From contig MVRU01000004.1 of assembly GCA_002067745.1 (NCBI GenBank), positions 1-64,000 of the forward strand: a stretch of DNA of 64,000 bases, read 5' to 3'. The stretch is from Syntrophus sp. PtaU1.Bin005 (GTDB lineage Bacteria; Desulfobacterota; Syntrophia; Syntrophales; Syntrophaceae). The position numbers and the translations under genes were made by a program. How positions within the stretch are numbered: position 1 is the first letter of the stretch; the number at the start of each line of letters is the position of its first letter. Below are positions 50,741 to 62,500 of the stretch, piece by piece. A model generated the notes under the pieces. It was not told the origin of the DNA and did no database searches. It worked only from the letters and a program-made list of their open reading frames with translations.

Positions 50741-51649
50741 ATGATTACGGATTTCGAACAGGAACTGGCCGCATATCTGAATACGCACCTGGACGCCCCT
50801 TTTGCGGGCCGCGTGTCCGTTTCCGACGGCGACGCCAAGGGCGGCGGGGCTCAGCCCGCGATCCTCGTCGGCGTGACCCGGACGGCCTGGCAGCCCGCTG
50901 AGATGGGACCCAAACACGGCGAAATCGTCCCCGGCTCGACCGATCTGCGTCGCGTCCTGCGCCTGATCTGCACTGCCGAGATCGGGGTTTACCCCTCCTC
51001 CTCGGGCAAACGCGGCCAGGAGATCTCCGGCATGGAACAGATCGCCTATCTTCTTGACGCCCCGGAACTCCGGAACGGCAAGGCCTTCGAGAAACCGGGG
51101 GACCAGGGATTTATCATCCACTCCCTCCAGGTGACGGGAGGATCGGCCCCCCTGATCTCCGGAGGCACGGCAGCTACAGGATTGACCCTGGAGGTTCGGG
51201 GCTGGTTCTGGCCGAAAGGCAAACCGGGGAAGACCGGCATCGCCATCGCCCGTGTCCGCGTTCGCGGCGTCGGGCTGACCCTTTCGATTGCCCCTTCTCC
51301 GGCGGTGTTCCGAGCGGGCGGCCCCCCTCAGGAATTTTCCCTTTCCCTGCCGGCGATGGGACCGCTGGCCGTTACGGAATCCGGCGCCGCCTCGGCGGGG
51401 CCCTTCGGAAGGCTTTACTGCGCCCTCCGCACCCGGGACGGCTCCAATCCGCTGGGAACCCTTTCCGGCGGCGTCGCCGCCCTTGACGGCGGCCGGCTGA
51501 TCGAACTTACCGGGGAGGAAGCCCTTCTCACCTATACGCCGGGGGCTCAAGCCACGGTGGAGGATCTCGTGATCGCCCTGGAGAACGGGGAATCGGGTGA
51601 AGGAATCGAACTGGGCCGGGTGCCCGTTGAAACCGTCGAGGAAATGTGA
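50741..51649 (+). CDS. Unrecognised injection-system protein
   Basis: This 302-residue protein has an N-terminal helix and beta part (MITDFEQELAAYLNTHLDAP, then AILVGVTRTAWQPAE, LRRVLRLICTAEIGVYP) that could resemble a tail terminator-type fold, and two further beta-rich segments ending in a short acidic C-terminus. A tail-terminator or completion role is only a suggestion from the fold look; there is no DUF4255 signature. The next gene starts inside its stop (TGATG). Confidence 0.55.
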   Translation: MITDFEQELAAYLNTHLDAPFAGRVSVSDGDAKGGGAQPAILVGVTRTAWQPAEMGPKHGEIVPGSTDLRRVLRLICTAEIGVYPSSSGKRGQEISGMEQIAYLLDAPELRNGKAFEKPGDQGFIIHSLQVTGGSAPLISGGTAATGLTLEVRGWFWPKGKPGKTGIAIARVRVRGVGLTLSIAPSPAVFRAGGPPQEFSLSLPAMGPLAVTESGAASAGPFGRLYCALRTRDGSNPLGTLSGGVAALDGGRLIELTGEEALLTYTPGAQATVEDLVIALENGESGEGIELGRVPVETVEEM

Positions 51650-53223
51650 TGGCCTTCGTTTCCATCAAGGATGAGGCGAAAAAAATCGTGGGGATCGAGA
51701 CCACGCCGGTCTATTACGGCAAGGTGGAAGTTCCCCCTGTTGCGTTCTTCGTCGTCCCGCCCGAAGTAATCTCCCTGTCCGATGAAGGCCACGAGATTGC
51801 GGTCTCCTGGAAACCGGCGGAAGGAGCCACGAAGGCGGCTGTCACCTCCGCCTCCCTCACGCTGGCGGCGGCTCTGGTGAAGCGGCCGGTCAACGCCACC
51901 GTCTCCCAGGAAGGCGCTCACCGCGTCCTGAAATTCGGCGCCTCCGTGACCGTCACTCAACTCGTCTTTGCGGATCTGAAAATTCCCGCGGAAGGCGAAT
52001 CGGGAGAAATACACCTGCGGCAGACCTCGGATCTGCCGGCGGATCGGCGCCTCGTCGTCTCTGCGGCGGATGCCGCGGGGAACTACTACCCCATGGCGAC
52101 GGCTCCGGCCTCCCCCCAGCGCGAAATGCTCCCGCCACCTGTCGGCACGGCGCAGTTCGCCTCTTCGACACTGAGCTTTTCAGGCATCAAGACGGACAAG
52201 ATAAGACTCAGCCTGGTCTCGGGAGGGTTTCCCGAGGACTATGAGCCGAAGGCCTTCGAGGTCGGATCGATCACCGCCTACGCCGACTTCGGCCCGTCGG
52301 ACTGCCGGGTGGTCGATGGAGCGGACAAGGCGCTCTGGTCTTTCCCCGGAGAGCTGCCGGCCACCCTCCCGCCGGCGGAGATCGATCTGAAGATCCCCCT
52401 GGAGACGGCCCTGAATGACACGATGGCGAAGGGGGAAGCACCCGCCGCCTCGTTCCGGATTCAAGGCGGCACGGACGGGAAAGTCCAGCTCTGGAAGGGG
52501 GCCTTTCACGGCCATCTGGCGCATCCCGTTCCCGGCATTACAACCGTGGAACTCGCCGGGGAAACCTCGCCCCTTCCCTGCTTCGTCACCCTGCCGGCGG
52601 AAGCGCCCACTTCGGCAATCGGGGATCTGACCCTCCGCTATTCGGGCATCCGGCTCTCCGCCGGGTTGAACGACCCCGTACCTGTCCGTGCGGCGTCGGG
52701 GACGATTGTCGGAGCGGGGGATGTGGTCCGGCCGCTGCCGTCGGCCCACCTGGAAGGTCTGCCTCTCGCCCGGATCGGCCTGATCGGTCGAGCGCCGCAG
52801 AAATGCGAGCTGGCGGTCCGCCTGGTCCGGATGACCAACGGCATTCCCGCCGAGACGATCGGCACGGAGACGGTGATGACCGTGGAGCCGTCCCCCTCTT
52901 TCAGTCTCGAGTGGTGCACGCCCAAACGGGTCGAAATCGGCAGCGGCACCGTCGGCCTTGCGGTCCGCGCCGTCTCCGGACAGTTCTTCTGGGTGAAGGG
53001 AAACGAAGATCCTTCGGTGAAGATCGCCCTTTACGACGACAACCCTTCTCTCCAACCGGTTTTGCTCAACGGGGAGACGCTGGTGCAGGCCGGTGCGGAA
53101 GAGATCCATCTTCCTGGATTTTCCTTTCCCACCGCCCCCTTTGCCGGGACATCTCCCCTTCTGGAGAGCCTCCTCTTTTTAACCGTCGACCTTTCGGATC
53201 TCGAACTGAGGTATGACCGATGA
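51649..53223 (+). CDS. Unrecognised beta-rich injection-system protein
   Basis: This 524-residue protein consists almost wholly of beta strands (VYYGKVEVPPVAFFVVPPEV, LTLRYSGIRLSAGLNDPVPV and similar) with short loops and no signal peptide. Two or three Ig/jelly-roll-like repeats may be present. Such proteins usually form fibres or spacers. The 4-nt ATGA overlap with the next gene shows strict co-translation. No family is recognised. Confidence 0.55.
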   Translation: MAFVSIKDEAKKIVGIETTPVYYGKVEVPPVAFFVVPPEVISLSDEGHEIAVSWKPAEGATKAAVTSASLTLAAALVKRPVNATVSQEGAHRVLKFGASVTVTQLVFADLKIPAEGESGEIHLRQTSDLPADRRLVVSAADAAGNYYPMATAPASPQREMLPPPVGTAQFASSTLSFSGIKTDKIRLSLVSGGFPEDYEPKAFEVGSITAYADFGPSDCRVVDGADKALWSFPGELPATLPPAEIDLKIPLETALNDTMAKGEAPAASFRIQGGTDGKVQLWKGAFHGHLAHPVPGITTVELAGETSPLPCFVTLPAEAPTSAIGDLTLRYSGIRLSAGLNDPVPVRAASGTIVGAGDVVRPLPSAHLEGLPLARIGLIGRAPQKCELAVRLVRMTNGIPAETIGTETVMTVEPSPSFSLEWCTPKRVEIGSGTVGLAVRAVSGQFFWVKGNEDPSVKIALYDDNPSLQPVLLNGETLVQAGAEEIHLPGFSFPTAPFAGTSPLLESLLFLTVDLSDLELRYDR

Positions 53224-56200
53224 GCCTTCTGGACGAGCTGACCAGCCTCGATATTTCAAGCATCACCAACGCCCGGGGGTCCCTTTCCCTGACCCTGAAT
53301 TCCGATGCGGTGACAAACCTGATCGGCAACGGGGCCATCTCCACAGCCCTGGGCAGCCTGGGCGGCGGCATCGGCGCACTGCAGGCCGACATCTCCGAAC
53401 CGGCTTCACTCCTTCAACCTCTGGTCGAGTCGGTGGTTTCTTTTACCGACGGCTTTTCCGTCGACTCCCTCCCCCTGGCCGACTACGTCCGGGCGGTCGG
53501 CGACGGCGCGGCCCTGATCGTCTCCCTGCTGGAAGGTCTGGACAGCGATCCACTCAAGCTGGGCAAGGTGCTGGGCATCTTTTCCGGCGATGCCCTCTCG
53601 AAGGCGACCTCCCTTTTCGAGGGCTATACCAGCATGGATCTCTCCAGCCTGGGCCGTTTCCGCAGCCTGCTGGATACGGTCGAGCGGGGCGTTCCCTCGG
53701 ATCCCGCCCTTTTCGCCGAACTGGCGATGGACATCCTGGTCCCCATTCCCCGGACGTCCCTGCAGAGCATCCGCCTCTCCGTCGATGCGGTCCTGGCCGA
53801 TGCCGGGAGCATCAGCTTCCCCCAGGGACGCAACGCCGGGCTCCTGCTGGCGCTGAACAACGTCACGGCGGCAGCCAACGCAGGAGATGCGGTCAGGCTC
53901 AATGCGGCCCTGGCGGCCCTGCAGGTGGCGCGGGCAAACACCGTCGCCTCGGTCGGCGCCGACCTGGAGCGCATCGTGGGGCTCATCGACCGCCTTCCCC
54001 TGGATCAGCTGGCGGCCCCCCTCGAAGAGGCGGGAGCGGCCCTGCAGCGGGCGGAAAAGGGCATCATGGAGTTTTTCAAGATGATCGGCGATTACCTGGA
54101 TTACGCCAAGGCTTCCGTCAACGAGATGGATGCGGACATGATCCGGGAGATGCTCCTGTGGCTCAACGCGCTGGTCGAGGACTCCCTGAAGCGCTACATC
54201 CGCGACCCCATCGAAGCCCAGATTAAGCGCGCGGAAGATTGGATGCGGGGGCTGCTCAACCATATCCCCCTGGCCTCCTACCGAGCCATGATCACGGATT
54301 TTCTCCTCTCCATCGCCAAGGCGATCAATGACGCCGATCTGGACAAGCCCGCCCGGAAGGTGCGCGAACTCCTCAATACGATTGAATCGGCCATCGACCC
54401 GGATGCCCTCAAGGCCGAAATCGAAGGCGTCCTGGGCGGAATCGAGGAGGTCTACAAGGGCGTCCTGGACACGATTCTCAATTCGCTCGAAACGGTGAAA
54501 GGCGGCATCGACACGGTTGCGGCGGGGGCCAAGACCGTCCTCGAAAAGGTACTGGAGGCCCTGAGATCCTTCCGGCAGGTCATGGATGAAATCAAGACGG
54601 CCGTGGACAGTCTGGGGATCAAGGAAGCCGCCGATTCCGTCATCGGGACCTTGACCGAATTGCGGCAGACGGCGGAACAGCTTCTGTCGGCGCTGCCGCT
54701 GCCCGAGTCCCTGCGACCCGCCATCGAACAGTTGATCAGCGCCATTGAGGGCATCGACCTCGATGAAGTCCTCTCTCCCGTCATGTCGGCGGCTCAGCAG
54801 TTCCAGATCCCCGCCTCCGTCGGCGATACAGTGATCCAGGGACTGGCCCGCGCCGCGGAACTGATTTCGAACCTCATCCCCGATACCCTCATCGCCGAAA
54901 TCGAAGCGGAAATCAATGCCTTCCTCGAAGAGCTGAAGAAATTCGATCCGGCGCAGTTCCTGGGCCAATTGGACGCGTATGTCGACGAGGCCAAGTCCTT
55001 TCTGACCGGTCTTGACCCGCGCCCCCTCGTGGAGGAGATCCGCGGTCCTTTTCAAACCGCCCTCGACGCCATCGACCGGTTTTCCCCCGCGCGTCTTCTG
55101 GAACCGGTGGCAGAGGCATACGATTCCCTGCTGGCAAGCATTTCCCTGCCCTCTCCGGATTCGGCTCTGGACGCCACCCGCACCGTCCTGAACGACATCG
55201 GCGACTCCGTTGTCAGCGGCATCGCCGGAACCGTAAGCCAGGGGACGGGCGTGCCGACAGCCGGTTCCTCGTCGTCATCGGGAGGAGCCGTTTCCTCAGC
55301 GCCCTCTTCATCATCGTCTTCATCGACGGCGTCGACCAGCGGTCCTCCGCAGCCCGAACCGAAATTCAAACCGGGCGATGTGCTCCGCATGCTGGGCTAT
55401 CTGCCGAACAAACTCCGGGAGGCCCTTTCCGACCTCGAAGCGGGAGCGGCCGGCGACGCCCTGGAGGCCGTGGACCGGCTGTGCGGCGGACTGGCCCGTG
55501 ACCTGCGGAACGTGAAGGCGGCGATCTGGGAGATCGGCGAACGCTTTGAAAGCGAAACCAACGCCTTTTTCGCCCCTCTCGCCAAGGCTCAGTTCGAGGC
55601 TCAGGTGGCCATTTCCGGAAACTTCTCGGCGGGGTCCTTCAACGTCAGCGGCTCCCTGGCGGTCGTCGCCGAGGCGGGACCGGGCTCAATGCGGGATGCC
55701 CTGGGTCAGGGAGCAATGGCCGTTTCGGATCAGGTCCGGACACGGGCGGCGACCCTCGCGGCCTCCGTGGGCGTCAAGCTGGAAAAGGCGGCGGACACCC
55801 TGGAACGGTGCAGCCTGAGCGGACTGACCGGCGGTCTGGACGACCTTCTCGCCGCCCTCGATGTGGAACCCATCGCCCGGAAACTGGATGACCTCCTCGC
55901 CGCCATGATGGCCAAGGTCCCGACCCTGATGGCCTCCCTGGAAGAAGAGCTCAAGGCCTTTGTCCAGCGTCTCAAGAAAAACCTGACGATGTTCAATCCC
56001 GGCTTCCTGGCGCAGAAGTTTCTCGGCCTGATCGATCTCCTCAAGGAGCAGCTCGATCTCCTGGACCCGCGGCGGCTGGCGGCGGAGCTGGGGGAGATCC
56101 ACAAGGCCATCCGGGACACGATCGCCGCCTACGACCCCGCCGTCTTTGCCCAGGAGATCTGGGAGATCATCGACCGGCTGATTCAGGGGCTCGATGTTCT

Positions 56201-56507
56201 GAAACCCTCGGAACTGCTGGCGGGTTTTTCCTTCTCCAACGAGTTTCTCAACAAGATCAAGGCCGCCGTGCCGACGGAGGCGCTGAAGGACATCGACCGT
56301 TCCCTGGACGAGGTGGGCGCGGAGTTGGCCAAGATCGATCCGGCAGGACTTCTGGAATCCATCAATTCTCTGGGGCCGCGGCTCGTGGAAGAATTCGAAG
56401 CAGCATTGGAACGCATCAAGCAGGAGATCCTGGCCCTGCTGAACGCCATCCGGTTCCAGGAGACCTCGGGATCGGCGTCGGTCAGCGTTTCCGGCTCCAT
56501 CGGCTGA
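53220..56507 (+). CDS. Tape-measure-like helical protein
   Basis: This 1095-residue protein is almost entirely amphipathic helix, rich in Ala, Leu, Glu, Asp and Lys. Helical blocks recur with a short motif (LDPRPLVEEI at ~residue 597, LDPRRLAAEL at ~946, and FDPAQFLGQL, IDPAGLLESI variants). A low-complexity Ser/Gly/Pro linker (about residues 675-715) splits it into two halves. Length and composition fit a tape-measure protein that sets tube length, but it is placed at the end of the operon and not beside the tube. Alternatively it is a large fibre or shell protein. Confidence 0.65.
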   Translation: MSLLDELTSLDISSITNARGSLSLTLNSDAVTNLIGNGAISTALGSLGGGIGALQADISEPASLLQPLVESVVSFTDGFSVDSLPLADYVRAVGDGAALIVSLLEGLDSDPLKLGKVLGIFSGDALSKATSLFEGYTSMDLSSLGRFRSLLDTVERGVPSDPALFAELAMDILVPIPRTSLQSIRLSVDAVLADAGSISFPQGRNAGLLLALNNVTAAANAGDAVRLNAALAALQVARANTVASVGADLERIVGLIDRLPLDQLAAPLEEAGAALQRAEKGIMEFFKMIGDYLDYAKASVNEMDADMIREMLLWLNALVEDSLKRYIRDPIEAQIKRAEDWMRGLLNHIPLASYRAMITDFLLSIAKAINDADLDKPARKVRELLNTIESAIDPDALKAEIEGVLGGIEEVYKGVLDTILNSLETVKGGIDTVAAGAKTVLEKVLEALRSFRQVMDEIKTAVDSLGIKEAADSVIGTLTELRQTAEQLLSALPLPESLRPAIEQLISAIEGIDLDEVLSPVMSAAQQFQIPASVGDTVIQGLARAAELISNLIPDTLIAEIEAEINAFLEELKKFDPAQFLGQLDAYVDEAKSFLTGLDPRPLVEEIRGPFQTALDAIDRFSPARLLEPVAEAYDSLLASISLPSPDSALDATRTVLNDIGDSVVSGIAGTVSQGTGVPTAGSSSSSGGAVSSAPSSSSSSSTASTSGPPQPEPKFKPGDVLRMLGYLPNKLREALSDLEAGAAGDALEAVDRLCGGLARDLRNVKAAIWEIGERFESETNAFFAPLAKAQFEAQVAISGNFSAGSFNVSGSLAVVAEAGPGSMRDALGQGAMAVSDQVRTRAATLAASVGVKLEKAADTLERCSLSGLTGGLDDLLAALDVEPIARKLDDLLAAMMAKVPTLMASLEEELKAFVQRLKKNLTMFNPGFLAQKFLGLIDLLKEQLDLLDPRRLAAELGEIHKAIRDTIAAYDPAVFAQEIWEIIDRLIQGLDVLKPSELLAGFSFSNEFLNKIKAAVPTEALKDIDRSLDEVGAELAKIDPAGLLESINSLGPRLVEEFEAALERIKQEILALLNAIRFQETSGSASVSVSGSIG

Positions 56508-56541
56508 TTGGTTCTCAGGGTAAAGGAGGATTCAGAGTTCT

Positions 56542-59500
56542 ATGACCACCGCAGCGGCAACCGATTCCATCAAATCAGAAACCGTTTCTGAAAATTTCCT
56601 TCTTCCCGGCACGACGACGGAACTTCTCTATACCCGCAACGAGGCCGGCTGCCTGCTGGAGATCTCCGCCAACGGCAGGACCTATCTGCGCTATGACCGA
56701 GGCTGGCGGGTCTTCGACGACGGCTTCGTCTCCATGAGCCAGACGGTCACCCCCGGCGGCATCCTGCGGACCGTCCGGGCGGGAAGCGATACCTGGTGCG
56801 AAAAGTATCTCTGGGATGCCGCGGGGTTGATGACCAACGTCGACGGCGTCGAGATGGACTATGACAGCGGCAAGCGCATCGTCGCCTGCCGGACGCCGGA
56901 TGGGACCTGGCGTTACGAATACGACGGCGACGCCCTGTCCGCACTGGTCACGCCCCGGGGAAGACGCAGGATCCAGCTCAACTTAGAAAAGCGCCCCATC
57001 GCCTGCCTCGCGGAAGGCCGCATTTTCCTCCTTGACTACGACGGATCGGGCCGGCGACTCGATCTCCCTTCCCTGCCGCCGACATTCTGCATCGATGATC
57101 TCGGCCGGCTCTGGACGATCAAGGACCGCAAGGGAACCGTCCGCCATACCTTCCTCTGGGACGGCTTTTCCTGCCTGGGCCGCATCGACGGCAACCCCGG
57201 AGAGCCGCTGGCCGTTGTCTTTTCCCTTGACTGCACCGCCACCCCGGTCCGCATGATTTCCCGGACGGGCGTCACCCGGCTGCACCGCGACGCCTTCGGC
57301 GAATCCCTCCTGGCCCACGATGCCGTCCCCGGTCTTTTCGGGGCCGCTTGCTACGGCCGCTTTATGCACTATCGGTCGCGGCTCCTGGATCCGCGCATCG
57401 GTTATTTCACCGCCCCCGATCCCCTGGACGGCACCGCCGGCGATCCGCGCCGGGAAGACGGCTACGCCGGGTCCCTGCCCGTTGAAAAGCCTTCCGCCGG
57501 TCCCTATTGCGTCTGCCAGAACAATCCCGTCAGCCGCGCCGACATTCAGGGCGAATCCTCGGGAGGCTGGACGTTTCTCATGGTGCTCAGCGATCTGACA
57601 TGGTCGCTGCAGAACAACATCGTGGGCTGGCTCGGCTACGAGGGATTCCTCAGCCTCTGGGGAAGCATCTTCAGCGGCAACGCAGACCGCTACGGCTGGT
57701 CTCAAGGGGTCCACAGCGACCGCACGGGAAGTTACGGCGTGCTCCGGGACGGCGCTTTCGCCAACGACCGGGCCAAAACCTTCCAGCACATCATCATCGT
57801 CAACCAGGAAGAAATCGAAAATCTGGCCGATGTCCGGGTTTTCGCCCCCAATGAGGAATTCGTCCCCACCTATTGCGGCACCGTTCTGCTCGTAACGCCC
57901 GAGAGCGGCAGGCCGTTTCTTTTGCGCGGGGCGCGGCGAAAAGGTTCGATGCAGACCAACCATCTGCCCCTGACCTGGACGCGCTACGGAGGACCGGCAA
58001 AACCCGTCATCCCCGGCTCACCGGTCCCTGCTTTCCCCAGGGGGGGATTCCATTTCGACACCCGGACCGGCTTGCGCGGACCACAGAGCGCCACCTGCAC
58101 CGAATGCGTCGTCGGGACGAAATGCGCGGTGGGCACTCTGGAAAGGCGTTTCATTCTCGAACTCGGAACCACCGGAACGGGAATCGCCCAGGATTCCTGG
58201 CTGCTGCTGACGGATACGGTGGGGGGCTATGCCATTGCCAAGGTGCTGTCCGTCGAGGAGCGGAGCGGAAAAACGCGGCTCCGCGTCGATACGGCGGAAG
58301 GGACGATTGCGGCAAATTCCGTTTCGGTCCGCCCCCTGACAAGCAGGGGCACGGAAGACCTGCCCCGGGGCGGTCAGCCCGATGCCCTTGACTGCGCGAC
58401 GGCAACTCAGAATTATTATTCCGTCAACGATCCCCTGCGGATTACCGCGGACAATGTCGTTCTGTCCACCTCCATCAAGTCCTTCGACACCGAAATGACC
58501 GTCGATGTGGCCCTGCCCGGAGACTTTACCGGAACGGTCACCCTGACGACGGCACAGGCGTCGGAAGGCCCTTTTGAAGCGAAGGTCTCGGCCACACCCA
58601 ATACCCTTTCCTTCGTGAAAGCCGACGGCAGCCCGAGCCCGACGATTCCGGAGGCGGGGGAATTTCTCGTCGCCGCGAGCGCTACGGCAAATCCGCTCGC
58701 CCTGAAGATCACCGGCCCCGGAGGGACCGCCACGGACCGCCTCGTAGACCGCGACCCCTCTGTCCTGGGCGCGGCCGATACGCCCCTCTCCTGGCAGTTC
58801 CTGCGGCCTGTCGCCGATCCCCTGGGGACCATTGCCGCGCCGCCTGCAGGTACCACCTTTGTTTTTAACCCGGCGAGAATCTCGACGGCGGCGCCCGGCT
58901 TCGTCAAATTTGCCGATTCCGGCCAGCCGATCAAAACCGCCGTCCGCTCCGTTTCCGGGCTCGGCTACCAGTCCATCGTCACCGCCCATCCCCTGCCGGC
59001 CGGGACTGGTCCCTGTTCCGTGGAGTGCTTCTCCCGGCAGACGCCCGCGGAAACAAGCCCTTACGACAACCGCACCCTGAGCGCCGAATTGACCCTCACG
59101 ATGGACCCCGCCGATGCAGCGGCAACAGCCAAAGCCCTTCAGCTATCCCAGATCACCGGAGCCCAGGTCACGGACGCCATGCCGGGAGCCGCAACGATCA
59201 GCGGCATCGAGATCGCCCAACACGCGACCAGCAACCGCTGGTTCGCCGCCCATTCCACCGCGACGGGAACCTCGGACCTGAAGCCGAATTCCTTCGTTTA
59301 TCTCCGGAAGGGAACGGATACTCAGATCGCACTGATTGACGAGATCCGCGGAGCCATCGAGCTTACCCGGCCGGTGACGGTCCAGGCAGCGGGCCTTGAA
59401 CTGGTCCCCCTGGCTGAAAGCGGCCCCCGTTACGATGCCGAGCGAAAGGACGACTCGCATCTCTCCGTCCTGCCCTTCATCGATGTCGGCGGAGCCAGAA

Positions 59501-62500
59501 CGCGGGTCCAGATGCCGCGGTTCCGCGAAAATGAATGCCTGCGCGTCACCTTCACCGCCAACCCGACGGGCTTGCCCGCAAGCGCCGAGGACAGATTCTA
59601 TCGGATCAAATCCGTTTCCGGAACGACCTGCGAGGTCGAGGGCGATGACCTGATTCTCGCAGCAGACAACGCAACGGATATCCGCGCCGTCCGGATGACC
59701 CCGGCCAATCCCGGCACGGGGTGGTCCCGGATCGGAATTGACGGGACCCCTGTCGGTGCAGCGGGCGCCGATGGGCAGGTGACCACCGATAAGATCTCTT
59801 TCAAACTCTATGATCTGCGGCCGCGCTACGGAATGGCGGCCGTCGAGGTGGCGGTTGTCAGTGGGGACAAGACCATTGCCGCCCGGGTGAAGACAACCGC
59901 CTTCGACTATGAACTCTATTTCGCCGGAGATCCGCCCCTCACCGGCACCGGCATCGACATCCTGGCCCCCGACACCACCAAGATCGACACGGATTTCGCC
60001 GCCTCCTTCCGGCGGGAAGGCAACGCCTACCTCCTCGAGGGGACTCTCAACAACGTGAGCGCTGGGACGAATCCCGTCGTGGTCGTTCCCCTCGTCGAAA
60101 CGGACAGGACGGTCAGCGGCACGCTGAGCTGCGGTTCCACCCTGGTTCCCGATGATCCGGAAAACTGGGAGTTCGATCGCCAGAAGAGCCTCATCGAGCA
60201 TGAGCTCATTCACACGCGGCAGTGCTGCTGGTTCGGCCCCCTTCTGACCTCCTACATCCCCCTGGGCGCCATCGAAGGCCTCTTCGACGGGATTTCCGAA
60301 GGTGAAGACCCGACCTATTCCCCCTATGTCCAGGGCCGGCTGAAAGAGGTCGAAGGAGACTGGTATCTGGTCATTCCGAGCCCCGGAGAGACCTCTTTCG
60401 AGGAGGGAACGCCGGTACAGATCTCCAAGGGAGGAAGGACCAGGGAGGTCGAACTCGGTCCCGGAAACACCGGTGAAGGATTCCGCCTTCCCTCTCCGCT
60501 CCGTGATTACGGTACCAGTGATGTCTATATCCGCCGACGCCGCTCCAACTGGCAAGGCGTGCCGGAATGGATCATCAACATCCTGCAGATCCTCACCCAC
60601 GGCGGGATCATGAATGCCACGGTGGGCACGGTCTACGGCGGCCTCTTTTTCCTGATCTACCGGGGGATCTACGGCCTGGCTCATCTGTCGGAGTCCCGCG
60701 CCGGCCGCTACTACGATGTTTCCTTCGAAGACAACGGCACCCGTCTCCACCTTACCGGCGATGAAGGTCTGGCGGCCCTGCGCGGTGCAAGCCGGGTCAT
60801 CGTAAAATCCGGCGAAACGACCGTGGTACGCGAAGTGGCGTCGATCAACGATCATGACATCACCCTCTCCACGCGGGTCAGCTTTATCAATCCAGGTGGC
60901 GTTTCCCCCTATTCGACCCATGACCCGACGAGCGCCCTGGACCCCTATAATTACTATCCCGCGCAGGTGGCCGACCTCGATCAGCCGGCGCGCATCACTA
61001 TTTCACCGGTCAACGGCGAGTCCCTGACGCTCACGGTCTATGACCGGGTCAAGATGCTGGTGGGCAATCAGAGCCAGACCACCGTGGTCATGCACGTCAG
61101 CGGGAATACCGCGGAGCTCAAGGACGCGCCGCCCCTTCCCACGGGGGAAACCTCACTGCGGGTGGCCAAGGTCGGCCATAACGACGCCATGGGATGGGTC
61201 GACGACTGGCTGCTCGAATATTTCGACATGGGCTGGATGAAATGGCTTTTCGATCCCTACGGGCAGATCGACTACCAGTTCCGTCCTTCCAACTGGACGC
61301 AGACCTTCACACGGATTACGCGCTATATCTTCGGCACCCAGTCGTGGTGCGTGATTCCCGGAGCCGGCTTTTTCTGGCACGACAACGCCTTCAAGCAGAC
61401 CAAGCAGAGGGGGCACATGTCCTGGATGGAGCAGCAGGCCTCTGAGGAAAGCGGTGATCTCTACTCCGCCTTCTGCCGGCTGCGCAATACACCCCGCTAT
61501 GTGGGCGACATCGGCCGCTTCTGGTATTTCGCCTGGCCCGGCGGAGACCGCAGCAATTTTTCCGTCATCACCGCCAACATGCTTGACGCCCCCGGTGTGC
61601 ACTACGATGACGCCAACAAGCCGCGGCTGCTTCCCCTGGTCACGGGCGGCGCACCGGCCTCCCAGAACCCCAACGGCGATGCCATGGCCCCCGCCGGCAG
61701 TGGAGAATGCCTTGCGGACGGGTTTGTCCGGAGGAACTGGGCAACCCCCAACGACACCACCATGGCCGACCCGCCCAGCTTCGCACCTTCGGAAACCGCC
61801 CTTCTCCCCACCTCCGCCGCCCTGGAGCGGTGCGGCGGCACCTATGTGACCTTCACCCGGAGCGGCAAACACCGGATCTCCGTCCCCAACGCCGCCGGTT
61901 CGGACATGGCTGAAAGCCTGGAGGTACAGCGGGACTGGGGAAAGCAGAACATCTATTATGAGCTCGATACGGTCGAGGACGTTTCCGTCACCTGCGCCGG
62001 ACTGACCGTCGCCAACGGCACCGTCCTCACGCTCCTGGAAACCCAGGAGGCGCGGATCAAGGTCACCCCGAACAACACCCGGCGCTATGCCCTTACGGTA
62101 ACGGACCCGTCGGAAAGCACCTTTGTCCAGGCAAACGATACAGCCCTGATTGCCCGAACGCCCGGCAGCGACGCAGAGCAGCCCGTGGAAATCAGCCGCC
62201 GTTATGCCTACAGCGCAGCCGACGGAACCTTCGACGATCCCGGACTCAACCACCACAAAACCCTCTTCTTCGGCGATATCCACGTTCCTGTCCGGCAGTT
62301 TTCCGTCAAGATCGTCCGGGATCTCTATTTCCGCAGTGCGATCCCGACTCTCGCGGAGCTTTCGGCCGCCTTCGATTCCCATCGGACCTCGCTCCTCCGG
62401 CCCGGCGATACGGCTTATCTGCTCGTCCCGTCCCCGGTTACCGGGGCGCTCAACCGGACCGCCGTTTCCTATCCCGGCAGCCCCCCCTCGCCGGGAAACG

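Noticed and set aside
53406-55055. 549-residue frame on the minus strand
   Set aside because: Shadow of the tape-measure-like gene; composition is the mirror of an amphipathic helical protein.
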